Shown piece by piece: positions 1-7,722 of a stretch of 10,693 nt of DNA. This DNA comes from Thermomicrobiales bacterium (GTDB lineage Bacteria > Chloroflexota > Limnocylindria > Limnocylindrales > CSP1-4), in the NCBI GenBank assembly GCA_004525275.1, contig SPCO01000028.1, positions 1 through 10,693 on the forward strand. The letters are read 5' to 3'. Below the pieces are notes generated by a model. That model was not told where the DNA came from, ran no database searches, and was given only the letters and a program-made list of their open reading frames with translations. Position 1 is the first letter of the stretch, and every line of letters begins with the position of its first letter. Both the position numbers and the translations under genes were made by a program.

Positions 1-2462
1 GCAAAGGCGGCCTGTTGGTCCGGCGCATCGTCCGAACGCGAGAAGCGCCGGCGTGACAGCCGCAGGTACCAGGTCGACAGCCCGTCGAGGTAGACCGACA
101 GCGCGCGCGTCGCCCCAACGGCGTCGAAGGCCGCCAGGCGGGCCTCGACCGCGGCCGCGGTGGCCGCTGCCCGCGACAGGATCCAGCGATCCAGGATCGG
201 CCGTTCATCGGGCCGTGGGGCTCCGTCGGCCGGCGTCCAGCCCGCCAGTCGAGCGTAGGTGATGAAGAACGAATGAACGTTCCACAGGATAAGCAGCTCG
301 CGACGCGCCTCGTCAGCCGCATGCCACCCAAAGAGGACGTTCTCCTCTGGACGAGCCTTGGCGAACATCCAACGCATGACGTCCACGCCCATCCGGTCGG
401 CGGCCTCGTCGAACTCGATGGCGTTGCCCCAGCTCTTGTGCATCTGGCGACCGTCCTCGGCGATGACGAGCGCGTAGCCGAAGATCGTCTTGAACGGCGC
501 TTCGCGACGCAGGACGGTGGACATCGCCAGCATCGAGTAGAACCAGTTTCGGAACTGACCGGGAAAGCTCTCGGTGATGAAGTCGGCGGGGAACCATCGC
601 GACCAATATTCGGGATCCTCACGGTGATGGAGCGTCGAAAATGGCACGATCCCGGCGTCGAGCCATGGATTGCCGACATCCTTGATCCGCTCGACGGGAG
701 CACCGCAGCCAGGGCAATCGATCTTGACGGCATCGACGTAGGGGCGGTGCGGAGTGTGCCCTTCGAAGGAGTCCCAGCCTTCGACCGCCCTGTCCTTCAA
801 CGCATCGCGACCGCCGATGACCTCGACCGTCCCGCACGCTGCGCAGTCGTAGATCGGGAGCGCGAGCCCCCAGTAGCGCTTCTTGCTGATCATCCAGTCG
901 TGCATGTTGCGCAACCAGTCGAGCTCGCGCTCGTAGCCAAAGTCCGGGATCCACCGGATCTCGTCGACGACGTCCATGATCTGGTAGCGCAGGCTGGCAT
1001 CGACCTGCTGCGTGGTCAGCGTCTCACGTGGTTGGTCGTACAGCTCACCCATGCTGATGAACCACTCGTCGACCAGCCGAAAGACGAGCGGGGTCCCGCA
1101 CCGCCAGCAGTGCGGATAGCGGTGGTTGATCGTCTCCAGTCGCTGGAACCGCCCCTCTCGCTTGAGGTGCTCGATGATCGGCTCGGCGACGTCGCGAACG
1201 TCGCGCCCCGAATACGGCCCGAAACCGTCGACGAAGATGCCGGCCTCATCGAGCGGGGCCACGACCGGCAGGCCCAGCGTCTTGCCGAGCTGGAAGTCCT
1301 CGGTCCCACAACCTGGTGCGATGTGGACGATCCCGGTGCCCTCGTCCTCGCCGACCTCGCTCCAGGCGACGACCCGGTGCTCATATGGCCCGCCGGCAGC
1401 CTCGGGGCCGCTCGAAGCGTCGGCGGAGAAGGCGGCCTGAACGGCCGGCAGATCATCGAATGGACCGGCGTACCGCCAGCCCACCAACTCCGACCCATCG
1501 ACCTCGTCGAGCACCTCGAACGGCCCATCGAGCGCGGCCTTCAAGGTCCCCTTTCCGAGCCAGAACACGTCATCGCGTTGCCTGACCCGAACGTAGCGGA
1601 CGCTCGGACCGACCGCGGCTGCCACATTGGACGTGAGCGTCCAGGGTGTCGTCGTCCAGACCAGCAGCGCTTCGCCCGGCCGATCGAGCAGTGGGAACCG
1701 AACGGTCAAGCCCGGGTCGTCCCGATCCTGATAGCCCTCGTTCATCTCGGTCTGCGACAGCCCGGTCCCGCAGCGAGCGCACCAGGGCATCGTGTCGTGG
1801 CCCTTGTACAGCCAGCCCCGCCGGTGACATTCGGCCAGGAACCCCCAGATCAGATCGTTGTTCTCGTTACTGAAGGTGAAATAGCTGCCGCCGGTATCGG
1901 CCATCCCGAGGCGACCGATCAGCATCTCGGCCGTGTCCGTGACCGGCCCGTTCGACCCATCGATCGTCACGACCGTCGATGGGTCGGCGCCGAGCACGTC
2001 GGACAACCGTCGCAATTCGTGCGGGTCGTTCCACTCCATCCACATGCCGAGGCGGATCGATTGCTCCGTCTGTCGGGCGGCGTAGGTCAACACCCGCTGC
2101 TTGCAGAGGGCCACGAAGGGGCCGATCCCGAAGGTCTCGATGTCGCGCTTGGAGGTGAACCCCAGGTCCCGCTCGACATTGACCTCGACCCACAGCCCCT
2201 GGCAATCAAAGCCATTCTGGTAGCGCTGATCCTCGCCGAGCATCGCGTGGAACCGCTGGTACAGGTCCTTGTAGGCCCGGCCCCAGGCGTGATGCACGCC
2301 CATCGGGTTGTTGGCCGTGATCGGCCCGTCGAGGAAACTCCACCGGGGACCACCGGCGTTCTGGGCTCGAAGCCGGGCGAAGGTCTGCCGTTCTCGCCAC
2401 AGCTCCAGGATCTCGTATTCCTGGGCAACAAAGTCCGGCTTCGAATTGACGGATCGGAACAT
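1..2462 (-). CDS. ileS: Isoleucyl-tRNA synthetase, divergent long form (N-terminal 820 codons; 3' end beyond left edge)
   Basis: This class I aminoacyl-tRNA synthetase charges tRNA-Ile with isoleucine in the cytoplasm. The minus frame is open from ATG 2462 to the window edge, so the C-terminal anticodon-binding part is missing. The nucleotide-binding region (residues about 43-66) reads ANNPMGVHHAWGR, with GVHH at 55-58 where HIGH is expected. The CP1 editing domain contains WTTTPWTLTSN and GTGIVHIAPGCG. CxxC pairs occur in PWCARCGT, PHCWRCGTPL, DCAACG and DCPGCG, followed by NPWLDAG in place of WFDSG. The KMSKS loop reads QMHKSWGN (M674-W678). The start is chosen because MFRSVNSKPDF resembles family N-termini and GAGG lies four bases upstream. 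Family knowledge: IleRS usually exceeds 1,000 residues, which fits the missing part. ValRS or LeuRS is less likely because HCWRCGTPL and the editing motif are IleRS-like. The gene is divergent from the LCP gene. Confidence 0.93.
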   Translation of the reverse strand, partial: MFRSVNSKPDFVAQEYEILELWRERQTFARLRAQNAGGPRWSFLDGPITANNPMGVHHAWGRAYKDLYQRFHAMLGEDQRYQNGFDCQGLWVEVNVERDLGFTSKRDIETFGIGPFVALCKQRVLTYAARQTEQSIRLGMWMEWNDPHELRRLSDVLGADPSTVVTIDGSNGPVTDTAEMLIGRLGMADTGGSYFTFSNENNDLIWGFLAECHRRGWLYKGHDTMPWCARCGTGLSQTEMNEGYQDRDDPGLTVRFPLLDRPGEALLVWTTTPWTLTSNVAAAVGPSVRYVRVRQRDDVFWLGKGTLKAALDGPFEVLDEVDGSELVGWRYAGPFDDLPAVQAAFSADASSGPEAAGGPYEHRVVAWSEVGEDEGTGIVHIAPGCGTEDFQLGKTLGLPVVAPLDEAGIFVDGFGPYSGRDVRDVAEPIIEHLKREGRFQRLETINHRYPHCWRCGTPLVFRLVDEWFISMGELYDQPRETLTTQQVDASLRYQIMDVVDEIRWIPDFGYERELDWLRNMHDWMISKKRYWGLALPIYDCAACGTVEVIGGRDALKDRAVEGWDSFEGHTPHRPYVDAVKIDCPGCGAPVERIKDVGNPWLDAGIVPFSTLHHREDPEYWSRWFPADFITESFPGQFRNWFYSMLAMSTVLRREAPFKTIFGYALVIAEDGRQMHKSWGNAIEFDEAADRMGVDVMRWMFAKARPEENVLFGWHAADEARRELLILWNVHSFFITYARLAGWTPADGAPRPDERPILDRWILSRAAATAAAVEARLAAFDAVGATRALSVYLDGLSTWYLRLSRRRFSRSDDAPDQQAAF
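1954..1985. repeat. Inverted repeat inside ileS
   Basis: The arm GACCCATCGA (1954-1963) returns as TCGATGGGTC (1976-1985) with a 12-base spacer, which has a further short match next to the loop. On the coding strand it encodes DPSTVVTIDGS. It may be chance, or a hairpin in the mRNA or DNA. Confidence 0.6.
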
Positions 2463-2538
2463 TCTGCCTCGGGAGACTGGCCGGGATGTGGTCGCACGCG
2501 GGGGCCGTGGCGCACGAGTGCTTGATTCGATGGGTCCG

Positions 2539-2547
2539 AGTATCCTA
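2539..2547. promoter_or_regulatory. Candidate overlapping divergent -10 elements between ileS and the LCP gene
   Basis: On the plus strand, TATCCT (2541-2546) lies seven bases before ATG 2554. No Shine-Dalgarno precedes that ATG, so the LCP mRNA may be leaderless. Read on the minus strand, the same nine bases give TAGGAT and GATACT, which would start an ileS transcript with a leader of about 70 nt. No convincing -35 hexamer is visible in either direction. This is a match by eye only. Confidence 0.35.
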
Positions 2548-2553
2548 CCCGCG

Positions 2554-4401
2554 ATGCACGAACCTGAGGGTGTGCGAGCGCGCACGCGATCGCCTTTTGC
2601 GGCGGCTTTCCTTTCGTTGATCTTTCCCGGATTGGGCCAGCTCTATGCCGGCGCGCCGCTGCGCGCCCTGGCCTTTGCGACCGGGCCGATCCTGGCCCTG
2701 GCCCTGGGTGCCGGGCTGGTCCTGCGCCTGGACCGGATCGCGCTGCTCGGCTTCGTCATCGACCCAGCCGTTCTCAATGCCATCTTCTTCGTCAATCTCG
2801 GCGTATTGGTTTACCGGCTGGTCGCGATCATCGACGCCTATCGGGTCGCGGCCTACCTCAATACGGCAACGGCTTCCGCCACGGGCAGCCCTCGTTCCGC
2901 GCGCAGCCCGCTGGCCCGTGATCCGCTACCGATCGCCGGACTGATCGCGATCGTCCTGGTCATGGCCGGCAGCCATGTCGTCGTTGCTCGCTACGACACA
3001 CTCGCCCAGGACTTCCTGAGTGACGGGTGCATCTTCCTGAGCGACACGTCGGACGACTGCGAGCTCGATGCCAGCCCAACGCCTGGCTCAACAGGCACGG
3101 CGACCGCACCGGGCACGCCGGCCGCGGTGGGATCGCTGGAGCCGACCCTCTCGCCCGAGCCACAGAGCACCCCTGTGGGGAGTGCCCTGCCCGCCGTCTC
3201 GATCCCGCCCTGGGACGGCAAGGAGCGTCTCAACATCCTGCTCATCGGGGCCGACCAGCGACCAGATGAGGGGACGTTCAACACGGATACATTGATCGTC
3301 GTCTCGATCGATCCGAAGACCAAGCAGGTCACGATGTTCACGCTCCCACGCGACACCGTGGATGTCCCGACACCGCCCGGCCCGGCGCGCTCCGCCTTCG
3401 GATCCGTGTATAGCCAGAAGATCAACGCGTGGTGGACGTCGATCCGCCTGCGAGACGATCTGTTCCCCGGCACCAAGAAGACGCGCGGCTACAACGGCCT
3501 CAAGGCCATCATGGGCAATCTCTACGGCTTGGACGTCAAGTATTTCGTCGAGGTCAACTTCGACGGCTTCAAGCAGATCGTGGACAAGATGGGCGGGGTC
3601 ACGGTCAACGTGCAGGTCCCGGTCTCCGACGATCGCTATCCGGGCTCCGAGGGTCGGTTGCGACGCCTGTACATCCCGAGTGGGATCCAGCACATGAATG
3701 GTGGCGAAGCGCTCCGCTATGCCCGATCGCGCCACGGCTCGAACGACTTCGATCGCGGTGCCCGCCAGCAGCGGATCCTTCTTTCACTGCGTGAGCAAGC
3801 CGACCCCCAGGCCCTCATCCCGAGGCTGCCCGATCTCATCAACGCCCTGAAATCGGCGGTCTCGACCGATATCCCGGCCAACCAGCTCGCTCCCCTGCTC
3901 GGGCTGGCGTCGGAGATCGACACCAAGGACATCCAGTCCTATGTGTTCACCCCGCCGTACTACCAGACCGAATACCTGTCCAGCCCGCGCGGCTACATCA
4001 TCGTGCCCAACCTCAGCAAGATCCGGGCCGCCGTCCGCGACGCCTTCTCGGCGGATCCGCCCGACGAGGCCCTGCGCCAGGACCTGGCCGAGGAGCGCGC
4101 GGGGGTCTGGGTGCTCAACGGCACGAGCGACAGCGGGCGCGGGACCCGGCTGGCCGGCTACCTCGACTATCACGGACTCGCCGCCTCTGCCCCGCGCCAG
4201 AAACCACCGGGCGCCGTGCCGGGGAATACCAAGATCGTCGTGTACAACGGCGCCGAGGCGCGGCTACCCGACTCGATCGCCTATCTCGAAGAAACGTTCG
4301 GCGTGACCGTGACTCTCGCCGATGACCCGGCCATCCGGACGGATATCGTCGTCACAGTCGGCCGGTCGACACCGGACCTGACCGCGCCGCAGGTGAACTA
4401 G
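2554..4401 (+). CDS. LytR-CpsA-Psr (LCP) family wall-polymer ligase with multi-spanning N-terminus and LytR_C domain
   Basis: This is a predicted membrane-anchored, extracytoplasmic phosphotransferase of 615 residues. LCP proteins move undecaprenyl-linked glycopolymers onto peptidoglycan. Residues about 15-101 hold three hydrophobic segments and the motif FPGLGQLYAG (24-33), which resembles TM2-type membrane proteins. A fourth segment spans about 126-146. A Pro/Ser/Thr-rich linker (about 170-215) follows. The LCP domain begins near LNILLIGAD (from 226) and carries the expected polar residues: NTDT (D245), LPRD (R266, D267) and YARSRH...DFDRGARQQ (R391, R393, D400, R401, R404). A LytR_C domain (PF13399-like) starts at VWVLNGTSDSGRG, near 518. 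ATG 2554 is preferred over the in-frame ATG 2530 because it directly precedes the first hydrophobic segment and sits seven bases after a -10-like TATCCT. Most LCP proteins have one membrane segment, so the N-terminus is unusual. The substrate polymer cannot be read from the sequence. Confidence 0.9.
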   Translation: MHEPEGVRARTRSPFAAAFLSLIFPGLGQLYAGAPLRALAFATGPILALALGAGLVLRLDRIALLGFVIDPAVLNAIFFVNLGVLVYRLVAIIDAYRVAAYLNTATASATGSPRSARSPLARDPLPIAGLIAIVLVMAGSHVVVARYDTLAQDFLSDGCIFLSDTSDDCELDASPTPGSTGTATAPGTPAAVGSLEPTLSPEPQSTPVGSALPAVSIPPWDGKERLNILLIGADQRPDEGTFNTDTLIVVSIDPKTKQVTMFTLPRDTVDVPTPPGPARSAFGSVYSQKINAWWTSIRLRDDLFPGTKKTRGYNGLKAIMGNLYGLDVKYFVEVNFDGFKQIVDKMGGVTVNVQVPVSDDRYPGSEGRLRRLYIPSGIQHMNGGEALRYARSRHGSNDFDRGARQQRILLSLREQADPQALIPRLPDLINALKSAVSTDIPANQLAPLLGLASEIDTKDIQSYVFTPPYYQTEYLSSPRGYIIVPNLSKIRAAVRDAFSADPPDEALRQDLAEERAGVWVLNGTSDSGRGTRLAGYLDYHGLAASAPRQKPPGAVPGNTKIVVYNGAEARLPDSIAYLEETFGVTVTLADDPAIRTDIVVTVGRSTPDLTAPQVN

Positions 4402-4417
4402 CGGGCGATCCGCCGAC

Positions 4418-5398
4418 CTACTCGATCGGGGTGAGCCAGTGCGAGTATTCCGGCAGTCGCCCGCGCACGGCATCGAAATAGCGGTCGCGCACGAGACGCC
4501 CGATCGGGCCGATGGCCCCGGAGCCGACCGGTCGGTGATCGACCTCGATCACGGATGAGATCTGAACGCCGGTGCCGCACAGGAACACCTCATCGGCGAC
4601 GTACAGCTCGGAGCGATCGATCGAACGGATCTCGACCGGGATCCCCTCGATGGCCAGGAGTTCCATCACCGCCTTGCGCGTGACACCTTCGAGCAGGTCG
4701 TCGCTGACCGGCGGGGTGAGCGCCACGCCGTCACGGACGACGAAGAGATTGGCCGCCGAAGCTTCATTGACGTGGCCGTCCGCGGTGAGCACGATCGCTT
4801 CGTCAAAGCCATTGAGCTCAGCTTCCGTCTTCTGAAAGGCCATGTTGACGTAGCCACCCACGATCTTGCCTCGTGCCGGCAGCGCCTCGTCAGCATTGCG
4901 CCGCCAGGTCGAGGTCATGACCCGGACGCCGGAATCGGTGTCGAGGTAGTCCCCGAAGGGCACGGCGATGATGTATAGCTCGTTGTCCAGCTCGTGCAGC
5001 CTGACCCCGATGGCCAGGGTCGACTTGTAGAAGGACGGCCGGATGTAGACATCCTGGCGGAAGCCGTTGCGCCGGACGGTTTCGACGATCAGTCGGATCA
5101 GCTCGTCCACCGTCGGGATGTCGCGCATCAGCAGGATCTTGCACGACTGCCGGATGCGCTCCACGTGCTCGCGGAGCTTGAGGCCGTACAACCGCTGCTC
5201 GTCCGCGTTCCAATAGGCGCGGATCCCCTCGAAGGTCGCGGTGCCGTACATGAAGGCATGGGTCATGATGCTGACCTTGGCATCGCGCATCGCGACCCAA
5301 TCGCCCTCGAAGTAGCAGACCAGGTCATCCAGGGATCCAGCCTTCGGGGCGTGGTGGGTGACCGGCGCGGTCGGGCTGTCGGGCTTCTCGGTCAACAT
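4418..5398 (-). CDS. ilvE: Branched-chain amino acid aminotransferase (PLP fold type IV)
   Basis: The enzyme transfers the amino group between leucine, isoleucine or valine and 2-oxoglutarate, the last step of branched-chain amino acid synthesis. It has 326 residues, typical of bacterial IlvE. Near the N-terminus is YGTATFEGIRAY (51-62). The PLP Schiff-base lysine is K178 in ARGKIVGGYVN. E212 in NEASAANLF is the expected partner of the pyridine nitrogen. GVTRKAV (T240) and CGTGVQISSV (T276) fit the phosphate-binding loops. D-amino acid transaminase and aminodeoxychorismate lyase share the fold, but the length and the lysine context favour IlvE. TAGGAG nine bases upstream supports ATG 5398. 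It is the last gene of a minus-strand tandem, 36 bases after the CaCA exchanger, and has its own -10-like TATACT. Its 3' end converges on the LCP gene with a 16-base gap and no obvious terminator. Confidence 0.94.
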   Translation of the reverse strand: MLTEKPDSPTAPVTHHAPKAGSLDDLVCYFEGDWVAMRDAKVSIMTHAFMYGTATFEGIRAYWNADEQRLYGLKLREHVERIRQSCKILLMRDIPTVDELIRLIVETVRRNGFRQDVYIRPSFYKSTLAIGVRLHELDNELYIIAVPFGDYLDTDSGVRVMTSTWRRNADEALPARGKIVGGYVNMAFQKTEAELNGFDEAIVLTADGHVNEASAANLFVVRDGVALTPPVSDDLLEGVTRKAVMELLAIEGIPVEIRSIDRSELYVADEVFLCGTGVQISSVIEVDHRPVGSGAIGPIGRLVRDRYFDAVRGRLPEYSHWLTPIE

Positions 5399-5428
5399 GC
5401 GGGTGGCTCCTAGATGTGGTCGGGCGCG

Positions 5429-5434
5429 AGTATA
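5429..5434 (-). promoter_or_regulatory. Candidate -10 element of an internal ilvE promoter
   Basis: TATACT on the minus strand matches TATAAT at five of six positions in a GC-rich background. It abuts the stop codon of the exchanger gene. Initiation about seven bases downstream would give a leader of roughly 24 nt carrying TAGGAG (5408-5413) before ATG 5398. No good -35 is seen at 16-18 bases. The place where it would sit overlaps the inverted repeat at 5440-5452, which raises the possibility of activator-dependent or operator control (inference). Confidence 0.45.
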
Positions 5435-6505
5435 TCAGTGGCTCGCCGAGCCTCCGCCGAGGACGCCGCTCACTACGCCGATGACCAGGCCGAGGTACGC
5501 CACATAGAACACCCCACCGACCAGCAGGTTCTTGCCATGGAGAACGCCGCGCCGGGCCATCGGGATGAAGATGAAGGCCGACGACAGAAAGGCGATACCC
5601 GCCGAGACGAACGCGACGTAGGACCCCTCTTCGGCGACCCATGCACTCGAGGCGAAGACGAGGGCGATCACGGTCGGGATGGTCGATTGGAAGACCATCG
5701 CGCCCGTGATGTTGCCCATCGCCAGGGTGTCCTTGCCAGCCCGGACCCAGATGATCGAATTGAACTTCTCGGGCAGTTCCGTTGCGATCGGCGCGATCAC
5801 CAGCGCCAACAGCACGCCATCGACACCGAACTGGACCGCCAGGTGATCGACTGCGTCGACGAAGAAGAACGCCCCGATGATGATCAGGCCGAGGGCCACG
5901 ATGACCTGCACGTTGACCACTCGCAGGCGTGGCACGGAAGGATCGGCTTGATGGCCGCCACGATCGAGCCGATGGAACCGGAGGGCGGCGAGGTCGGGGT
6001 CGCCTTCCGCCGCGTCCTCGTCGAAATGGCCCTTGACGTACCAGGCGTAGATCCCGATCAGGAGCGCGGCCACGATCCACTTGAGCCAGACCGGTTCGAC
6101 CGGCAGGAATGCGGCGCCGATCGCCAGTCCGTATGCGATCGCGAAGTAGCGCATGTCATGCGCCAGCACGCCGGTATCGACCCGCATGGTGTCGCCGGTC
6201 GGGCGACCGCGGGCCGCCCACAGGACCGCGATCCCGGTCACGAACATGGCCAGGGTGGCCAGCATGAACGGGGCGCCGAGGATCGCGCCGACGCCAACCT
6301 CGGTGGATTGCGCGCCACTGGCGAACAGGATCGCGATGATCGGGATCATCGTCTCCGGCAAGGCGGTCCCGACCGCGGCCAACACGGACCCGACCGCTCC
6401 CTCGGCAAGGCCGAGTTTGTGCCCGAACCACTCGATCCCGTTGGTGAAGAGTTCGGCCCCCAGGAGGATGACCAGGAAGGCGATCACGAGAACGGGGAGA
6501 TCCAT
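5435..6505 (-). CDS. CaCA-family cation exchanger (sodium/calcium exchanger-like membrane protein)
   Basis: This 356-residue integral membrane protein is predicted to exchange Ca2+ or a related cation against Na+ or H+. It shows the two inverted alpha-repeats that define the Ca2+/cation antiporter superfamily. Alpha-1 (about 16-65) contains GTALPE with E51 in the ion-binding position. Alpha-2 (about 236-275) contains ATELPE with E246, followed by MGNITGAMVFQS, the counterpart of the usual GNxxGSNxFN. About ten hydrophobic segments flank a central hydrophilic loop (about 159-197) that is acidic at its start and basic later. ATG 6505 lies three bases after the stop of the DUF1634 gene, so translational coupling is likely; only a weak AGG precedes it. 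GTALPE replaces the commoner GTSLPE, and GAM replaces GSN, so the ion selectivity should not be assumed. The first half is also less canonical than in YrbG-type proteins. Confidence 0.85.
   Translation of the reverse strand: MDLPVLVIAFLVILLGAELFTNGIEWFGHKLGLAEGAVGSVLAAVGTALPETMIPIIAILFASGAQSTEVGVGAILGAPFMLATLAMFVTGIAVLWAARGRPTGDTMRVDTGVLAHDMRYFAIAYGLAIGAAFLPVEPVWLKWIVAALLIGIYAWYVKGHFDEDAAEGDPDLAALRFHRLDRGGHQADPSVPRLRVVNVQVIVALGLIIIGAFFFVDAVDHLAVQFGVDGVLLALVIAPIATELPEKFNSIIWVRAGKDTLAMGNITGAMVFQSTIPTVIALVFASSAWVAEEGSYVAFVSAGIAFLSSAFIFIPMARRGVLHGKNLLVGGVFYVAYLGLVIGVVSGVLGGGSASH
5440..5452. repeat. Short inverted repeat upstream of the ilvE -10 element
   Basis: GGCTCGCCGAGCC is a perfect inverted repeat of two 6-base arms around one base. 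It lies inside the last codons of the exchanger gene and just upstream of the ilvE -10-like hexamer. It could be an operator or a small hairpin, or chance in GC-rich coding sequence. Confidence 0.4.
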
Positions 6506-6508
6506 CGC

Positions 6509-6880
6509 CTAAACGGTAACAGTTAGCGCCGACACGACCCCGATGACGATGATCACCAGGATCGCGGCTGAGATGGTGACCATCCGCCAATCCGCCTCTG
6601 CCGCGTATGCCGCGCCAGCCACGACGACCCGGCCGATCGGGGCCGCGATCACGACGAGAAGGCCAAGCCAAAGAAGCGCCGCCGGATCCAGCCCCTCGAG
6701 ACCATCGAACAGGGTCTCGAGATCCAAAGCCGGTCCGCCGGCCAGCGGCGAGATGCCGGCCATCACCATCGCCACGATCCCGAGAGCCAGCAGTGCCACG
6801 GCGACGTAGGTGAAGCCGATGAGCAAGCGACCGCTGAGTCGCTCCGCGGCGACCGTTCGGGATCGTGTCGGCAGCGTCAT
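6509..6880 (-). CDS. DUF1634 family membrane protein, partner of the TauE/SafE permease
   Basis: This is a 123-residue protein with three clear hydrophobic segments: about 19-43 (LLIGFTYVAVALLALGIVAM), 67-89 (AALLWLGLLVVIAAPIGRVV) and 100-122 (MVTISAAILVIIVIGVVSAL). The segment pattern, the length and the PIGRVVVAGAAYAAEADW stretch match DUF1634 (PF07843). Members of this family are commonly encoded next to TauE/SafE permeases and may form part of the same transporter; no biochemical role is established. Its ATG overlaps the TGA of the TauE gene in an ATGA, which implies tight translational coupling. A three-base gap separates its stop from the exchanger gene. The first 18 residues are short, basic and cytoplasmic by the positive-inside rule. 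The family assignment rests on recalled motifs plus context. Confidence 0.78.
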   Translation of the reverse strand: MTLPTRSRTVAAERLSGRLLIGFTYVAVALLALGIVAMVMAGISPLAGGPALDLETLFDGLEGLDPAALLWLGLLVVIAAPIGRVVVAGAAYAAEADWRMVTISAAILVIIVIGVVSALTVTV

Positions 6881-7719
6881 GAGCCGACCTGAAGGGCCCG
6901 GAGCAGCATCTGGATCCCGGTCCAGACGAGGACCACCACGAACAAGATCCGCAGGTAGCGCAGGTTGACCCGGTGGGCCAGGCGTGAGCCGGCGGTGGCC
7001 CCGAGGAAGACCCCGATCGCGGTTGGTCCCGCGACATATGGGTCGATCCCGCCCCGGATGAGATAGATGATCGCGCTGGCCGACGCCGTGATACCGATCA
7101 TCATGTTGCTCGTCGCCGTTGCGACGCGCAGCGGGACACCCATCGACAAGTGCATGACCGGGACCTTGATGATCCCGCCCCCGATCCCAAGGAGGGCGGA
7201 AACGACCCCGGCTCCGGTCGACCCGACGATCCCGCGGCCAAGGTTTCGGACGCGGTAGCCGGGCCCGGACAGACGATCAAGCGTGGTCAGGACCGGGGTC
7301 GAAGGGGCCAGGCCCGACGAGTCCACGGATTCGTCGTCATCGGAGATCAGCGTCGGCTCCACCTCCCTGGCGCGGGCCATGGTGACTGCCACGTAGAGCA
7401 GCAATCCTCCGAACAGGAGTGAAAGGAGACGCTCGTCGAGCAGGAACGCGATCGACGCTCCGATGAGCGCGCCGATCGCGGTGAACAGCTCGAGGGCCAT
7501 GCCCAGGCGGAGATTGGCGACATGACGCTCGAGATACACCCCAGCGGCCGCGCTGCTGGTCATGATCACGCAGATCAGCGATACCCCAACGGCCTCGCGC
7601 AACGGCAAACCAAACCCGAAGGTCAGGAGGGGCACGATCAGCAGGCCCCCGCCGAGGCCCAGCAGCGAACCGAAGGCGCCGGCGGCGACCCCGCCGAGCA
7701 TCAACAGACCGATGAGCAC
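6877..7719 (-). CDS. TauE/SafE family permease (probable sulfite or organosulfonate/anion exporter)
   Basis: This 280-residue inner-membrane permease shows the internal duplication of the TauE/SafE family: GSLLGLGGGLLIVPLL (17-32) is repeated as SALLGIGGGIIKVPVM (174-189). Each half has about four hydrophobic segments, separated by a hydrophilic, acidic cytoplasmic loop (about 117-160). Characterised members export sulfite, sulfoacetate or related anions, but the substrate here cannot be read from sequence. The start is GTG 7719. The frame is closed upstream by a TGA at 7744-7746, and the codons between are mostly arginine from the palindrome, so no earlier start is credible. ATG 7701 is a shorter alternative. 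No Shine-Dalgarno precedes the GTG; that position is filled by a perfect 22-bp palindrome. The gene follows rpsR by 50 bases and overlaps the DUF1634 gene by four. Confidence 0.88.
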   Translation of the reverse strand: MLIGLLMLGGVAAGAFGSLLGLGGGLLIVPLLTFGFGLPLREAVGVSLICVIMTSSAAAGVYLERHVANLRLGMALELFTAIGALIGASIAFLLDERLLSLLFGGLLLYVAVTMARAREVEPTLISDDDESVDSSGLAPSTPVLTTLDRLSGPGYRVRNLGRGIVGSTGAGVVSALLGIGGGIIKVPVMHLSMGVPLRVATATSNMMIGITASASAIIYLIRGGIDPYVAGPTAIGVFLGATAGSRLAHRVNLRYLRILFVVVLVWTGIQMLLRALQVGS

Positions 7720-7722
7720 GTC

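Noticed and set aside
148..161. 14-bp palindrome containing GCGGCCGC
   Set aside because: It lies in Ala/Arg-rich synthetase coding sequence of very high GC, where such palindromes are expected by chance.
273..2525. Plus-strand open frame of 750 codons opposite ileS
   Set aside because: It is antisense to a clearly recognisable synthetase, has no recognisable domain, and arises from GC-rich codon use on the other strand.
2463..2553. T-box leader upstream of ileS
   Set aside because: Only about 90 bases separate the divergent genes, there is no T-box core sequence, and no terminator/antiterminator pair is visible.
3088..3735. Minus-strand open frame of 215 codons opposite the LCP gene
   Set aside because: The plus frame carries conserved LCP residues throughout; this one is a GC artefact.
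4402..4417. Bidirectional intrinsic terminator between the LCP gene and ilvE
   Set aside because: There is only a 4-bp GCGG/CCGC stem and no T-tract on either side.
5414..6526. Plus-strand open frame of 370 codons opposite the CaCA exchanger
   Set aside because: The protein is charged, rich in His, Asp and Arg, and without domains. The minus strand carries both alpha-repeats of a real transporter.
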